Source of the DNA: CAVRQM01 sp965246915
GTDB taxonomy: Bacteria > Pseudomonadota > Alphaproteobacteria > Acetobacterales > Acetobacteraceae
DNA: 64,000 nt
Assembly: GCA_965246915.1 (NCBI GenBank)
Contig: CBDFGB010000010.1
Coordinates: 190,623 to 254,622 of the forward strand
Direction: 5' to 3'
This document shows, piece by piece, positions 8,601 through 14,718 of the stretch (position 1 is the stretch's first letter; each line of letters begins with the position of its first letter). The notes beneath the pieces are model-generated. The model made no database searches, was not told where the DNA came from, and saw only the letters and a list, made by a program, of their open reading frames with translations. The translations under genes and the position numbers were made by a program.

Positions 8601-9861
8601 GGCGGCCAACATCACCCTGACCGGCGGGGGCTCCGCCATCCAGTCCCGCAACAGCATGACCGGCACGCAGGTGCGGCTCGAAAGCATGCTCTCTACCATC
8701 TCGTCGAGCGGCGCGCTCCGTCTGCTCGGCAATCGCGGCTACACGACCAGCAAGACGGTCACCGACAACGGGGGCCTGGTCCTGAACGGCGGCACGTTCG
8801 CCTCGGCGGGCACGCTTACGGTCGGCAGTACCGGCACGCTGCTGGGGTTCGGGACGGTCAAGCCGCCTGTGGCCAATGCCGGCCGCGTCGAGGCCAACGG
8901 CGGCACTCTGGTCCTGGCCGGATCCGTCACCGGCACCGGCGCGCTGCAGGCGGACGCGACCTCCACGCTCCTTCTGAAGGCGACGGCGCCGTCCTCGATC
9001 ACCGGGCGGGTGACCCTCAACGGCGCGGGATCGCAAATCCGGTTCGGGACCACGTCGTCGTCGCAGGGGCTGGAGACGAGCGTCACGTCGGTCGGCAGCA
9101 CGGGGACGCTCTCCGTCCTCGGCGGCCGAGGCTATTCGAGCACCAAGGCCCTCGCGGTCAGCGGCCGGCTCGTCGTCGCGGGCGGCACGGTCAGCCTCGG
9201 CTCGCTCTCGGTGGCGGCCGGCGGACGGATCACCGGCTACGGCGTTCTGACCAACACCTTCGTCAACAGCGGCACGGTCGACGCGAGCGGCGGGCTGCTG
9301 CGCCTGGCCGGCACGGTGTCCGGCAGCGGCACGCTGCAGATCGAGAACGCCGCCACGCTAGAACTGGCCGCCGGCGCGCAGGCGGTCACCTTCGCGACCG
9401 GTGCGACCGCCACCCTGAAACTCGATACCGCATCGAAATTCACCGGCGCGATCCGGGGCATCACGACCGGCGATGCGATCACCTTTGGCAACGAGACCGT
9501 CAGCTCGGCGGTGGTCAGCGGCACCACCCTGACGGTGGTCGGCAGCGCGGGGACGACGAAATATCAAGTGGCGGGCTCGCTGTCCGGCAATCATTTCGCG
9601 GTCCAGTCCGACGCCCACACGATCAAACTCGTGGCCGGCGCGGCGCTGCAACTGGCCTCGCCCACGTTCATGGCCACGACGCGCGCGGGCGCGTCCGAAG
9701 CGGCGCCCGCGCCATGGGCCGATGGAGGCAGCCAGCGGCCGCCGGCTGCCATCGGCATCGGTTCGGGTGCCGTGTTACCGCCGACGCTGTCGCCGTCGGG
9801 CGGCGTGTTCGCACTTGCGACCGTGCAGCCGGAACCGTGGCTCGTGCTGTCGCACCATTAG
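5620..9861 (+). CDS. Giant beta-strand-repeat surface/secreted protein
   Basis: 1413 residues dominated by Gly, Ser, Thr, Asn, Ala and Leu in beta-helix-like repeats of the kind seen in adhesin passenger domains. The N-terminus (FSWKTSASGQWSSAASW) resembles non-cleaved starts of repeat proteins and has no Sec signal peptide. From residue 115 a 233-residue unit repeats with no length change, giving three full copies and a partial fourth; copies 3 and 4 are almost identical. Residues about 980-1330 form a more divergent beta-repeat region with FTGAIRGITTGDAITF near the end. No autotransporter barrel and no RTX nonapeptides are visible, so the export route is unclear (type I-like secretion is one option). 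The start ATG-ATG follows GGGGGG. Binding target unknown. Confidence 0.82.
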   Translation: MMTTFSWKTSASGQWSSAASWSPSGPPNATSADAVIAVGGAYSATLDYGGTFAVNTLRLASSGATLLLNGTLNFSGARALTISAGTLRLAGTVRGAIVSMTGGTIQYAGGTLDAVTYRGTLDLSTAASTLYVRNGLTLQGSTGSGAGAVKIGSATVNSTLYVLSSSTLNNATVTLSSGSLYNYDTTGTGQTLTLGSSLVLQHGDGYGNVYAGSSAGDTLVNQGRIAASSSSGKYLQIYGARFINQGTISVSNGDTLLESATTFSNTGTVLVNAGTLQLGGSLSSLSGISSSNGGVVRLTGLLNNAGHSVSIGTGTALGKLTLSGTITGGLIADAGQGLIAAYGTLDGVTLRGTLDLSTASSVLFVRNGLTLQGSTGSGAGAVKIGSATVNSTLYVLSSSTLNNATVTLSSGSLYNNDTPGTGQTLTLGSSLVLQHGTGYANVYAGAYAGDRLINSGRISASVAGGTYLQIYGNSFTNQGTISISNGDTLLENAATFSNTGKIYVSAATLQLGGTLTSLSGISVSNAGTVRLTGLLNNAGHSIAIGTGTSIATLTLQGTISGGVVNDSGRGLVGTSGTLDGVTYRGTLDLGAVSSTLYVRNGLALQGAGGTGAGAIKIGSSIANSTVYVLSSTTLNNATITATSGQLYNYDTTGTGQTLTLGSSLVAQHGAGYANIYAGGYAADTLVNAGRIVASSSGGTYLQVYGNRFSNTGTISVSNGDTLLENAATFSNTGKIYVSAATLQLGGTLTSLSGISVSNAGTVRLTGLLNNAGHSIAIGTGTSIATLTLQGTISGGVVNDSGRGLVGTSGTLDGVTYRGTLDLGAVSSTLYVRNGLALQGAGGTGAGAIKIGSSIANSTVYVLSSTTLNNATITATSGQLYNYDTTGTGQTLTLGSSLVAQHGTGYANIYAGGYAGDRLINSGRIVASSSGGTYLQIYGSSFSNYGTISVSNGDTLLLNPTIFTNLSGTTLTGGSYEVGASTTLQLKDNATVGTLAANITLTGGGSAIQSRNSMTGTQVRLESMLSTISSSGALRLLGNRGYTTSKTVTDNGGLVLNGGTFASAGTLTVGSTGTLLGFGTVKPPVANAGRVEANGGTLVLAGSVTGTGALQADATSTLLLKATAPSSITGRVTLNGAGSQIRFGTTSSSQGLETSVTSVGSTGTLSVLGGRGYSSTKALAVSGRLVVAGGTVSLGSLSVAAGGRITGYGVLTNTFVNSGTVDASGGLLRLAGTVSGSGTLQIENAATLELAAGAQAVTFATGATATLKLDTASKFTGAIRGITTGDAITFGNETVSSAVVSGTTLTVVGSAGTTKYQVAGSLSGNHFAVQSDAHTIKLVAGAALQLASPTFMATTRAGASEAAPAPWADGGSQRPPAAIGIGSGAVLPPTLSPSGGVFALATVQPEPWLVLSHH
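5962..8490 (+). repeat. In-gene tandem repeat, 699-bp period (3 full + 1 partial copies)
   Basis: The V-T-(Y/L)-R-G-T-L-D-L codon block starts at 5962, 6661, 7360 and 8059, an exact 699-bp (233-codon) spacing each time. The stretch from about 7099 to 7620 is almost identical to that from about 7798 to 8319, with only a few, mostly synonymous, changes. Copies 1 and 2 are more diverged from copies 3 and 4. This indicates a recent duplication or gene conversion within the gene, and makes copy number likely to vary by recombination. Confidence 0.92.
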
Positions 9862-9862
9862 A

Positions 9863-10285
9863 TCAGTCCCGCCCGTAATTCGGCCACAGCCGCGGGGTCG
9901 CCAACTCGATCGAGTGCCCGTCGGGATCGCGGAAATAGAGCGCCGTGCTCCCACTCGCCCAGTCCAGGCGGCTCTCGACGGCGACGCCGGCGTCGCGCAA
10001 TGCCACCAGCCACGGATCGACCTGATCCGCTTCGATCGCATAGGCCATGTGCAGCACACCGTGGCCGTCATGCGAGGGAATGAGGCCGAAAGGTGTGCGC
10101 GACGGCTCGGCCGACGCGCCGCGCTGGAACAGCAGCAGGACCTGTTGCCCCGGGACGCCGAGCGCGGCCATCCGCGCATCGCGCAGGAACAGCTCAAACC
10201 CGAACAGGGCCTCGTAGAATTGCTGCGAGATATCGAGGTCGGATACGTACAACGCCGTTTCTAAAATATGCGTCACGTTCGGCAC
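9863..10285 (-). CDS. VOC (glyoxalase/dioxygenase fold) family protein
   Basis: 140 residues with the vicinal-oxygen-chelate pattern: the first beta-alpha-beta-beta-beta module begins ILETALYVSDL and the second contains LYFRDPDGHSIELATP. Candidate metal ligands are His6 (VTHILE), a His in VLHMAYAI and the Glu of SIELATP. Members are metal-dependent isomerases, dioxygenases or resistance proteins; the substrate cannot be told here. The stop lies one base beyond the giant repeat gene stop, in convergent orientation. It is divergent from the K+ channel gene. Confidence 0.88.
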   Translation of the reverse strand: MPNVTHILETALYVSDLDISQQFYEALFGFELFLRDARMAALGVPGQQVLLLFQRGASAEPSRTPFGLIPSHDGHGVLHMAYAIEADQVDPWLVALRDAGVAVESRLDWASGSTALYFRDPDGHSIELATPRLWPNYGRD

Positions 10286-10423
10286 GGCATGCTCCCTCCG
10301 CGCGCGTCAGCGTTTGCGAGCGCCTGCATATAGCAATCGGCGAGGCCGACGCCCACCGCGCTTGCCCGATGCTTCGAAAGCCTTGCCGGACGCCGCCGAC
10401 CGCCAGTAACCTCGCCCAGAGGC

Positions 10424-11533
10424 GTGCGAGGGGCCGGTGGCGAATATCAGCGGGCGACAGGCCGGCATGGCGACGGTCGGGGGATCGCTCGCCTGAACCG
10501 GCTCTGGTCTTCGCCGGCTCGCAATCTCGTCGGCGGGATCATCTTCGTCCTCTGCGTCGGCGGACTCGCGGTCGTCGGCTATCTGCATGCCGGCTGGGGC
10601 CTGGGCGACGCCGTCTACATGACGGTGCTGACCATCTTCACCGTCGGCTACGGCGAAGTGCGGCCGCTCGACACCTCGGCGCTGCGCGACATCACGATCA
10701 GCCTCATGGTGTTCGGCTGCACCGGCATGATCTTCGTGACCGGCGCGCTGGTGCAGTTCATCACGGTGACGCAAATTCAGAACGTCCTCGGGATGCGGCG
10801 GATGAACACCGACATCGATCGCCTGAAGAACCATGTGATCGTCTGCGGCTTCGGCCGGCTCGGGCTGTTCCTGGCGCGCGACCTTCGCGTCGGCGGCGTC
10901 GATTTCGTCATCATCGAGCGCCGCGAGAACCGCTTCGAGGAGGCACGCGGCATGGGATTCCTCTGCCTCTGCGCGGACGCCACGGAGGAGGAGACATTGC
11001 TGCGCGCCGGCATCGCCCGGGCCCGGGCGCTGGCGACCGTGCTGCCGGACGACGCGGCCAACGTGTTCATCACGCTGAGCGCGCGCAGCCTCAACCGGGG
11101 CATGTCGATCATCGCCCGCGGCGAGTCGCCGTCCACCGAGAAGAAACTGCGCCACGCGGGCGCGAACGAGGTGGTGCTACCGGCGCATATCGGGGCCGAA
11201 CGGGTGGCCGAGCTGCTGCTGTATTCCGGTGCGATGAGTGCCGCGCGACAATCGACGCACATGCAGCAGACCGAGGCGGATTTGCGCCGCATGGGTCTCG
11301 ACCTGGAACTCGTGGTGGCCCGGATCGGCGGGTTCGCGGAGCTGTCGGTGGCCGAGATCGAGCGGCGCGGCCGGCACGCCTTCATGGTGGTGGCCATCGA
11401 GCGCCAAGGCAGGCAGGATACCGACCGCCCCCGGGCCGACACCCGCGTCGAGATCGGGGATGGCGTGCTGATCCTCGGCCGCGGCGGCCGGGTGGGCATG
11501 CTGGAGGCGTTCGCCGTGGAGGATCTTTCGTGA
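10424..11533 (+). CDS. Two-TM potassium channel with RCK (TrkA-N/TrkA-C) domains
   Basis: About 369 residues. TM1 lies around residues 36-55, followed by the pore helix and selectivity filter TVGYGE, then TM2 around 87-110. A cytoplasmic Rossmann RCK_N domain begins NHVIVCGFGRLG, and a C-terminal TrkA-C-like domain ends near DGVLILGRGGRVGML. This is the MthK-type architecture: a ligand-gated tetrameric K+ channel in the inner membrane. The filter has Glu where canonical K+ filters have Asp. No in-frame ATG exists near the start; GTG at 10424 is the best candidate but uncertain. The stop overlaps the GTG of the next gene (GTGA), so it is co-translated with two nitrile hydratase beta-like halves. 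Confidence 0.9.
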   Translation: MRGAGGEYQRATGRHGDGRGIARLNRLWSSPARNLVGGIIFVLCVGGLAVVGYLHAGWGLGDAVYMTVLTIFTVGYGEVRPLDTSALRDITISLMVFGCTGMIFVTGALVQFITVTQIQNVLGMRRMNTDIDRLKNHVIVCGFGRLGLFLARDLRVGGVDFVIIERRENRFEEARGMGFLCLCADATEEETLLRAGIARARALATVLPDDAANVFITLSARSLNRGMSIIARGESPSTEKKLRHAGANEVVLPAHIGAERVAELLLYSGAMSAARQSTHMQQTEADLRRMGLDLELVVARIGGFAELSVAEIERRGRHAFMVVAIERQGRQDTDRPRADTRVEIGDGVLILGRGGRVGMLEAFAVEDLS

Positions 11534-11838
11534 CCGAGAAGCCGTTCCGGGCACACCATGACTTGGGCGGCGCATCGCGTTTCATGTCCGAGACGATCGA
11601 TCGCGCGCCGCATGACCTCACCCCATTCGACCGCGAGGTCGATGCGGTCCGCGGCCTGCTGGGCGCGAAACGGATCATGTCGGTCGACGAATTGCGGCGC
11701 GGCATCGAGGCGATCCCCGAGGCCGACTATCACCGCCTCTCGTACTATCAGCGATGGCTGCGCTCCATGGTCGGCAACCTGTTGGACAAGGGCGTCGTCA
11801 CGGAGGCGGAATTTCTCGCCGCTCTGGACCGCGCGTGA
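11530..11838 (+). CDS. Nitrile hydratase beta-subunit N-terminal-half-like protein
   Basis: 102 residues starting at GTG 11530. It resembles the N-terminal helical half of nitrile hydratase beta and the separate beta subunit of thiocyanate hydrolase: HHDLGG near the N-terminus, then DREVDAVRGLL, and SYYQRWLRSMVGNLLDKGVVTEAEF. It is coupled to the channel gene (GTGA) and to the next gene (TGATG). In thiocyanate hydrolase the two halves of nitrile hydratase beta are separate proteins, as here. The metal-binding alpha/gamma subunit with its C-x-x-C-S-C motif is not in this window. A role as an accessory or non-catalytic protein is possible. Confidence 0.72.
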   Translation: MTEKPFRAHHDLGGASRFMSETIDRAPHDLTPFDREVDAVRGLLGAKRIMSVDELRRGIEAIPEADYHRLSYYQRWLRSMVGNLLDKGVVTEAEFLAALDRA

Positions 11839-12116
11839 TGTTCGCGCCCGGCGCGCGGGTGCGGGTTCGCGACGACTGGCCCGAGCGGCGCGGCCCCTGC
11901 CATATCCGCACGCCGCATTACGCGCGGGGCCTCGACGGCACGATCCTGCGTCATCTCGGCGACTTTCCCGACCCGGAGGCCCTGGCCTTCGCACGTCCGG
12001 CGGCGGCGCGCGCGCTCTATCATGTGCGGTTCGATCAGCCGACGCCGTGGGACGAGGGGCGGCAGGGCGACGAGATCGTGATGGAAGTGTTCGAGCATTG
12101 GCTGGAGCCGGGCTGA
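11838..12116 (+). CDS. Nitrile hydratase beta-subunit C-terminal-half (SH3-like) protein
   Basis: 92 residues starting at ATG 11838, which overlaps the upstream TGA. It matches the SH3-like beta-barrel of the nitrile hydratase beta C-terminus and the thiocyanate hydrolase alpha subunit: GARVRVRDDW, CHIRTPHYARGLDGTI, and LYHVRFDQPTPW ending EVFEHWLEPG. With the preceding gene it reconstitutes a split beta subunit. No catalytic metal motif is in either half. Substrate unknown. Confidence 0.72.
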   Translation: MFAPGARVRVRDDWPERRGPCHIRTPHYARGLDGTILRHLGDFPDPEALAFARPAAARALYHVRFDQPTPWDEGRQGDEIVMEVFEHWLEPG

Positions 12117-12128
12117 CCGCGCCGCCAC

Positions 12129-12611
12129 TCAGCGCGGGGTCATGACATAGGCGACGAGAGCTCCCATCGCGGCGATCGCGGCGGCGGCGCGCACATGGTT
12201 CCACGCCGTCCACGTCGCGACGTAGTCCTCCCAAGAGGCGACGTCTCCTCCCGCGCCCAGCGCCGCGAGCGCATCGTTCCTCGGGACGTTGAACACCAGC
12301 GTCACGCCGATGACGCCGGCCAGATACAGAACGCCGCCGGCCAGCAGCCACGGGCTTGCGGCCGCCTGCCACCGAAGGATGGCCAGCGCGGCCACCAGGG
12401 CGCACACCAGCGCCGTTCCCATGAACGCCGGCATGAATGCGGAACGCAGGATCACCGCGTTGATCGACTGCATCGCGGCGATCCCCTGCGCCGCCGGCAG
12501 ACGCGACAGCGCGGGCATCACGAAAGTGGAGAACGCGAAAAACGTTCCGCCCACGACGCCGCAGCCGAGCGACGCGGCCAGGGCGAAGATTCCGATGAGA
12601 CGATCGCTCAC
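12129..12611 (-). CDS. DUF1772 (anthrone oxygenase-like) four-TM protein
   Basis: 160 residues with four predicted membrane helices (about 8-30, 58-76, 84-106, 139-157) and the family pattern GGTFFAFSTFVMPAL...NAVILRSAFMP...FNVPRNDALAAL. DUF1772 includes fungal anthrone oxygenases, but most bacterial members are uncharacterised. The start is GTG at 12611, whose bases overlap the stop of a 24-codon upstream frame. It is divergent from a TetR regulator, which is the likely controller. It converges on the SH3-like gene with 12 bases between. Confidence 0.82.
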   Translation of the reverse strand: MSDRLIGIFALAASLGCGVVGGTFFAFSTFVMPALSRLPAAQGIAAMQSINAVILRSAFMPAFMGTALVCALVAALAILRWQAAASPWLLAGGVLYLAGVIGVTLVFNVPRNDALAALGAGGDVASWEDYVATWTAWNHVRAAAAIAAMGALVAYVMTPR

Positions 12612-12682
12612 GCTGCGTGCCTCGCTGCAGTGCCGGTAGCGCCCGCGACCAGCCTCAGGCCGCCCTTCGTTATGCCAGCCAT
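12608..12682 (-). CDS. 24-residue leader peptide coupled to the DUF1772 gene
   Basis: A short frame starts at ATG 12682 behind a strong AGGAGG site (6-base spacing) and reads MAGITKGGLRLVAGATG... before TGA. The stop overlaps the GTG of the DUF1772 gene (GTGA). The DUF1772 GTG itself has only a weak Shine-Dalgarno, so ribosomes probably reach it through this leader. No recognisable domain. A sequence error merging the two is unlikely because the DUF1772 N-terminus is already complete. Confidence 0.5.
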   Translation of the reverse strand: MAGITKGGLRLVAGATGTAARHAA

Positions 12683-12723
12683 CGTGCCCTCCTGAATATG
12701 ATGAATGCTCACGTTCGACAAAC

Positions 12724-12752
12724 GCGATATTCCCTCACATTCTGTCTGTCAA
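12724..12752 (-). promoter_or_regulatory. Candidate sigma-70-type promoter for the leader/DUF1772 transcript
   Basis: On the minus strand a perfect TTGACA (12752-12747) is followed after 17 bases by TATCGC (12729-12724). This would start transcription about 35 bases before the leader ATG. The imperfect inverted pair GTTCGACAAAC (12713) and GTCTGTCAAC (12744) brackets the promoter and could be the TetR operator. Confidence 0.42.
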
Positions 12753-12775
12753 CCGCCGGTGACGAAGGAGGCCTC

Positions 12776-13384
12776 ATGGCGGCGACGCAGCCGCGCCGCG
12801 CGCCGACCCAGCGACGCAGTCGCGAACGCCTTGAACGCATCCTCGCCGTCGCCCGCGAGCTGATCAGCGAGCAGGGCAGCGACGCGATGCGCATGGGCGA
12901 GCTCGCGGCCCGCGCCGGCATCTCGATCGGCTCGCTCTATCAATACTTTCCTGACAAGACGGCGGTGATCCGGGGCCTTGCCGAACGGATCAACGCACGC
13001 GGCCGCGTCTGCATAGAGGCCGAGCTGGCGGCGGCGCGCGACCCTGCCGGGATGGCGAGCGCGTTCGCCCGGCTGGTCGACATCTACTACGCGCTGTTCC
13101 TTGCCGAGCCGGTGATGCGCGACATCTGGGCGGCGACCCAGGCCGACCGCGGCCTTCAGGCGTTCGAGCTGGAAGAGAGCCGGGCCAACGGCGCGATCCT
13201 GGCCGCGGCGATGGTCCGGCTGCGGCCGGACGAGGATCCCGCGGCCCTCGCGACCGCCGGATTCCTCATCATGCAGCTGGGCGAAGCCACGATGCGCATC
13301 GCCCTCGCGGTCGGGCGCGACGAGGGAAGCCGGCTGGTCGAAATCTACAAGCGCCTCGCGCTGAAGGAAATCGCGCCGCCGTAG
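12776..13384 (+). CDS. TetR family transcriptional regulator
   Basis: 202 residues. The N-terminal TetR helix-turn-helix spans about residues 12-58, with LAARAGISIGSLYQYFPDKTAV as the recognition region. The C-terminal ligand-binding helices are typical in length but give no ligand. The ATG at 12776 is preceded by AAGGAGG five bases upstream, which fixes this start over longer in-frame options. It is divergent from the DUF1772 gene and its leader, the likely regulated target; the P450 gene 110 bases downstream on the same strand could be another. Confidence 0.9.
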   Translation: MAATQPRRAPTQRRSRERLERILAVARELISEQGSDAMRMGELAARAGISIGSLYQYFPDKTAVIRGLAERINARGRVCIEAELAAARDPAGMASAFARLVDIYYALFLAEPVMRDIWAATQADRGLQAFELEESRANGAILAAAMVRLRPDEDPAALATAGFLIMQLGEATMRIALAVGRDEGSRLVEIYKRLALKEIAPP

Positions 13385-13493
13385 GAAGAGCCTACACAGA
13401 TACGTTGCTGGTCGCGAAAGTTCCACCTACGATAGGGTGCGTCCGACGCGCGCCACTGGCGACGACCAAGAAACCACGGGAGGGCATCACGTC

Positions 13494-14714
13494 ATGTCCG
13501 CAGGCACGGCCGCAGACCCGATCGCCACGCCGCCCGGCGTCGGCAGCACACTGAATCGCCTGCTGGCCGAACAGCCTCTCCCCGCCGCCCTCGCGCGCAT
13601 CGGCGCCACGCTCGGGGCGACGCTGAACCGGCCGATCCGCCTCGGCGCGCGGGTCGTCGTCCTGCGGCACGAGCACGTCCGCGAAGCCCTCGCCCGCGAT
13701 CTCGATTTCCGCATCGCGCCGATAAACGAGGCCCGGATCGACGCGGTCAACGGGCCATTCGTGCTCGGCATGGACCGCGGCGCGACCCTCGCGCAGGAGC
13801 GGAGCGCGCTATACGCAGCGCTTGCCAAGGTCGACGTCGCGGACCTGCGCACCGGCGCGGCCCGCGATGCCGAGCGGCTGGCCGTCGCGTCCGGCGGCGC
13901 GATCGACGTCGTCGGCGGATACGCCCGTCCGGTGGCGGCCGCCACGGCGCGTCGTCTGTTCGGGCCGCGCGGGGGCGACGAGACGGCGTTCCGCGACGCC
14001 GCGCGGGCGATCTTCGCGCATGTGTTCCTCAATATCGGTGGCGACAAAGCGATCGAGGCGCGGGCGCTGCGGGCGGCTCGATTGATGCGCCAATGGCTCG
14101 ACGAGGAGATCGTCGCGCGTCGCGCGGCCGCCGATCCGGGATCTGACATGATGGGCCACCTCCTGCGCGACGGGCGGCTCGACGACGACGGTGTCCGGCG
14201 TACGCTGGGAGGGATGCTGGTGGGCGCGATCGACACCACCGCCAGCGCGGTCGCCAAGATCGTCGCCGTGATCGGCGCCGACCCGGCTTTCGCCCGCAAC
14301 GTCGCGGCTGACCGCGAGGATCCGGCGCTGCTGGCCGGATGGTGCCGCGAGGCGCTGCGCCGCTGGCCGCACAACCCGATCCTGCTGCGCCAGGCGTATG
14401 CCGACACCACTCTAGCCGGGACGGCGATCCGGGCGGGCGATCAGATCGTGCTCTGGACACAGGCCGCGATGCACGACGCCGCCGCCTTCCCCCGACCCGG
14501 CGCGTGGCGGCCCGATCGTCCCGCCGCCGCCTATTTGCATTTCGGCGGCGGCCTGCATCCCTGCGCCGGACGGGTCGTCAACGAGTTCCAGATTCCGCTG
14601 CTGGTCGGCTGCCTGCTGCGTCGTGGCATCGCCTCGGTCGGCCGCGTCAGGTGGGCCGGCCCCTTCCCCGACCATCTGCCGCTGCAGTTCATCCAGCCGC
14701 AACCCACACGGTGA
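13494..14714 (+). CDS. Cytochrome P450
   Basis: 406 residues. The haem-thiolate motif is FGGGLHPCAGR (Cys ligand near residue 360), the ExxR motif is EALR in WCREALRRWP, and the I-helix has GAIDTTAS in place of the usual AGxxT. No signal or membrane anchor is seen, so it should be a soluble bacterial P450 needing an external electron donor; no ferredoxin or reductase is adjacent. The start ATG 13494 follows GGGAGGG. The stop is 4 bases before a DyP-type peroxidase gene, so the two are probably one operon, and a peroxide-linked or oxylipin-like function is conceivable. Substrate unknown. Confidence 0.93.
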   Translation: MSAGTAADPIATPPGVGSTLNRLLAEQPLPAALARIGATLGATLNRPIRLGARVVVLRHEHVREALARDLDFRIAPINEARIDAVNGPFVLGMDRGATLAQERSALYAALAKVDVADLRTGAARDAERLAVASGGAIDVVGGYARPVAAATARRLFGPRGGDETAFRDAARAIFAHVFLNIGGDKAIEARALRAARLMRQWLDEEIVARRAAADPGSDMMGHLLRDGRLDDDGVRRTLGGMLVGAIDTTASAVAKIVAVIGADPAFARNVAADREDPALLAGWCREALRRWPHNPILLRQAYADTTLAGTAIRAGDQIVLWTQAAMHDAAAFPRPGAWRPDRPAAAYLHFGGGLHPCAGRVVNEFQIPLLVGCLLRRGIASVGRVRWAGPFPDHLPLQFIQPQPTR

Positions 14715-14718
14715 TCCG

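Noticed and set aside
6154..9651. Several antisense frames within the giant repeat gene
   Set aside because: They repeat with the same 699-bp period, so they are products of the repeat rather than separate genes.
13385..13493. Possible operator in the TetR–P450 gap
   Set aside because: No convincing inverted repeat was found in this 109-base gap.
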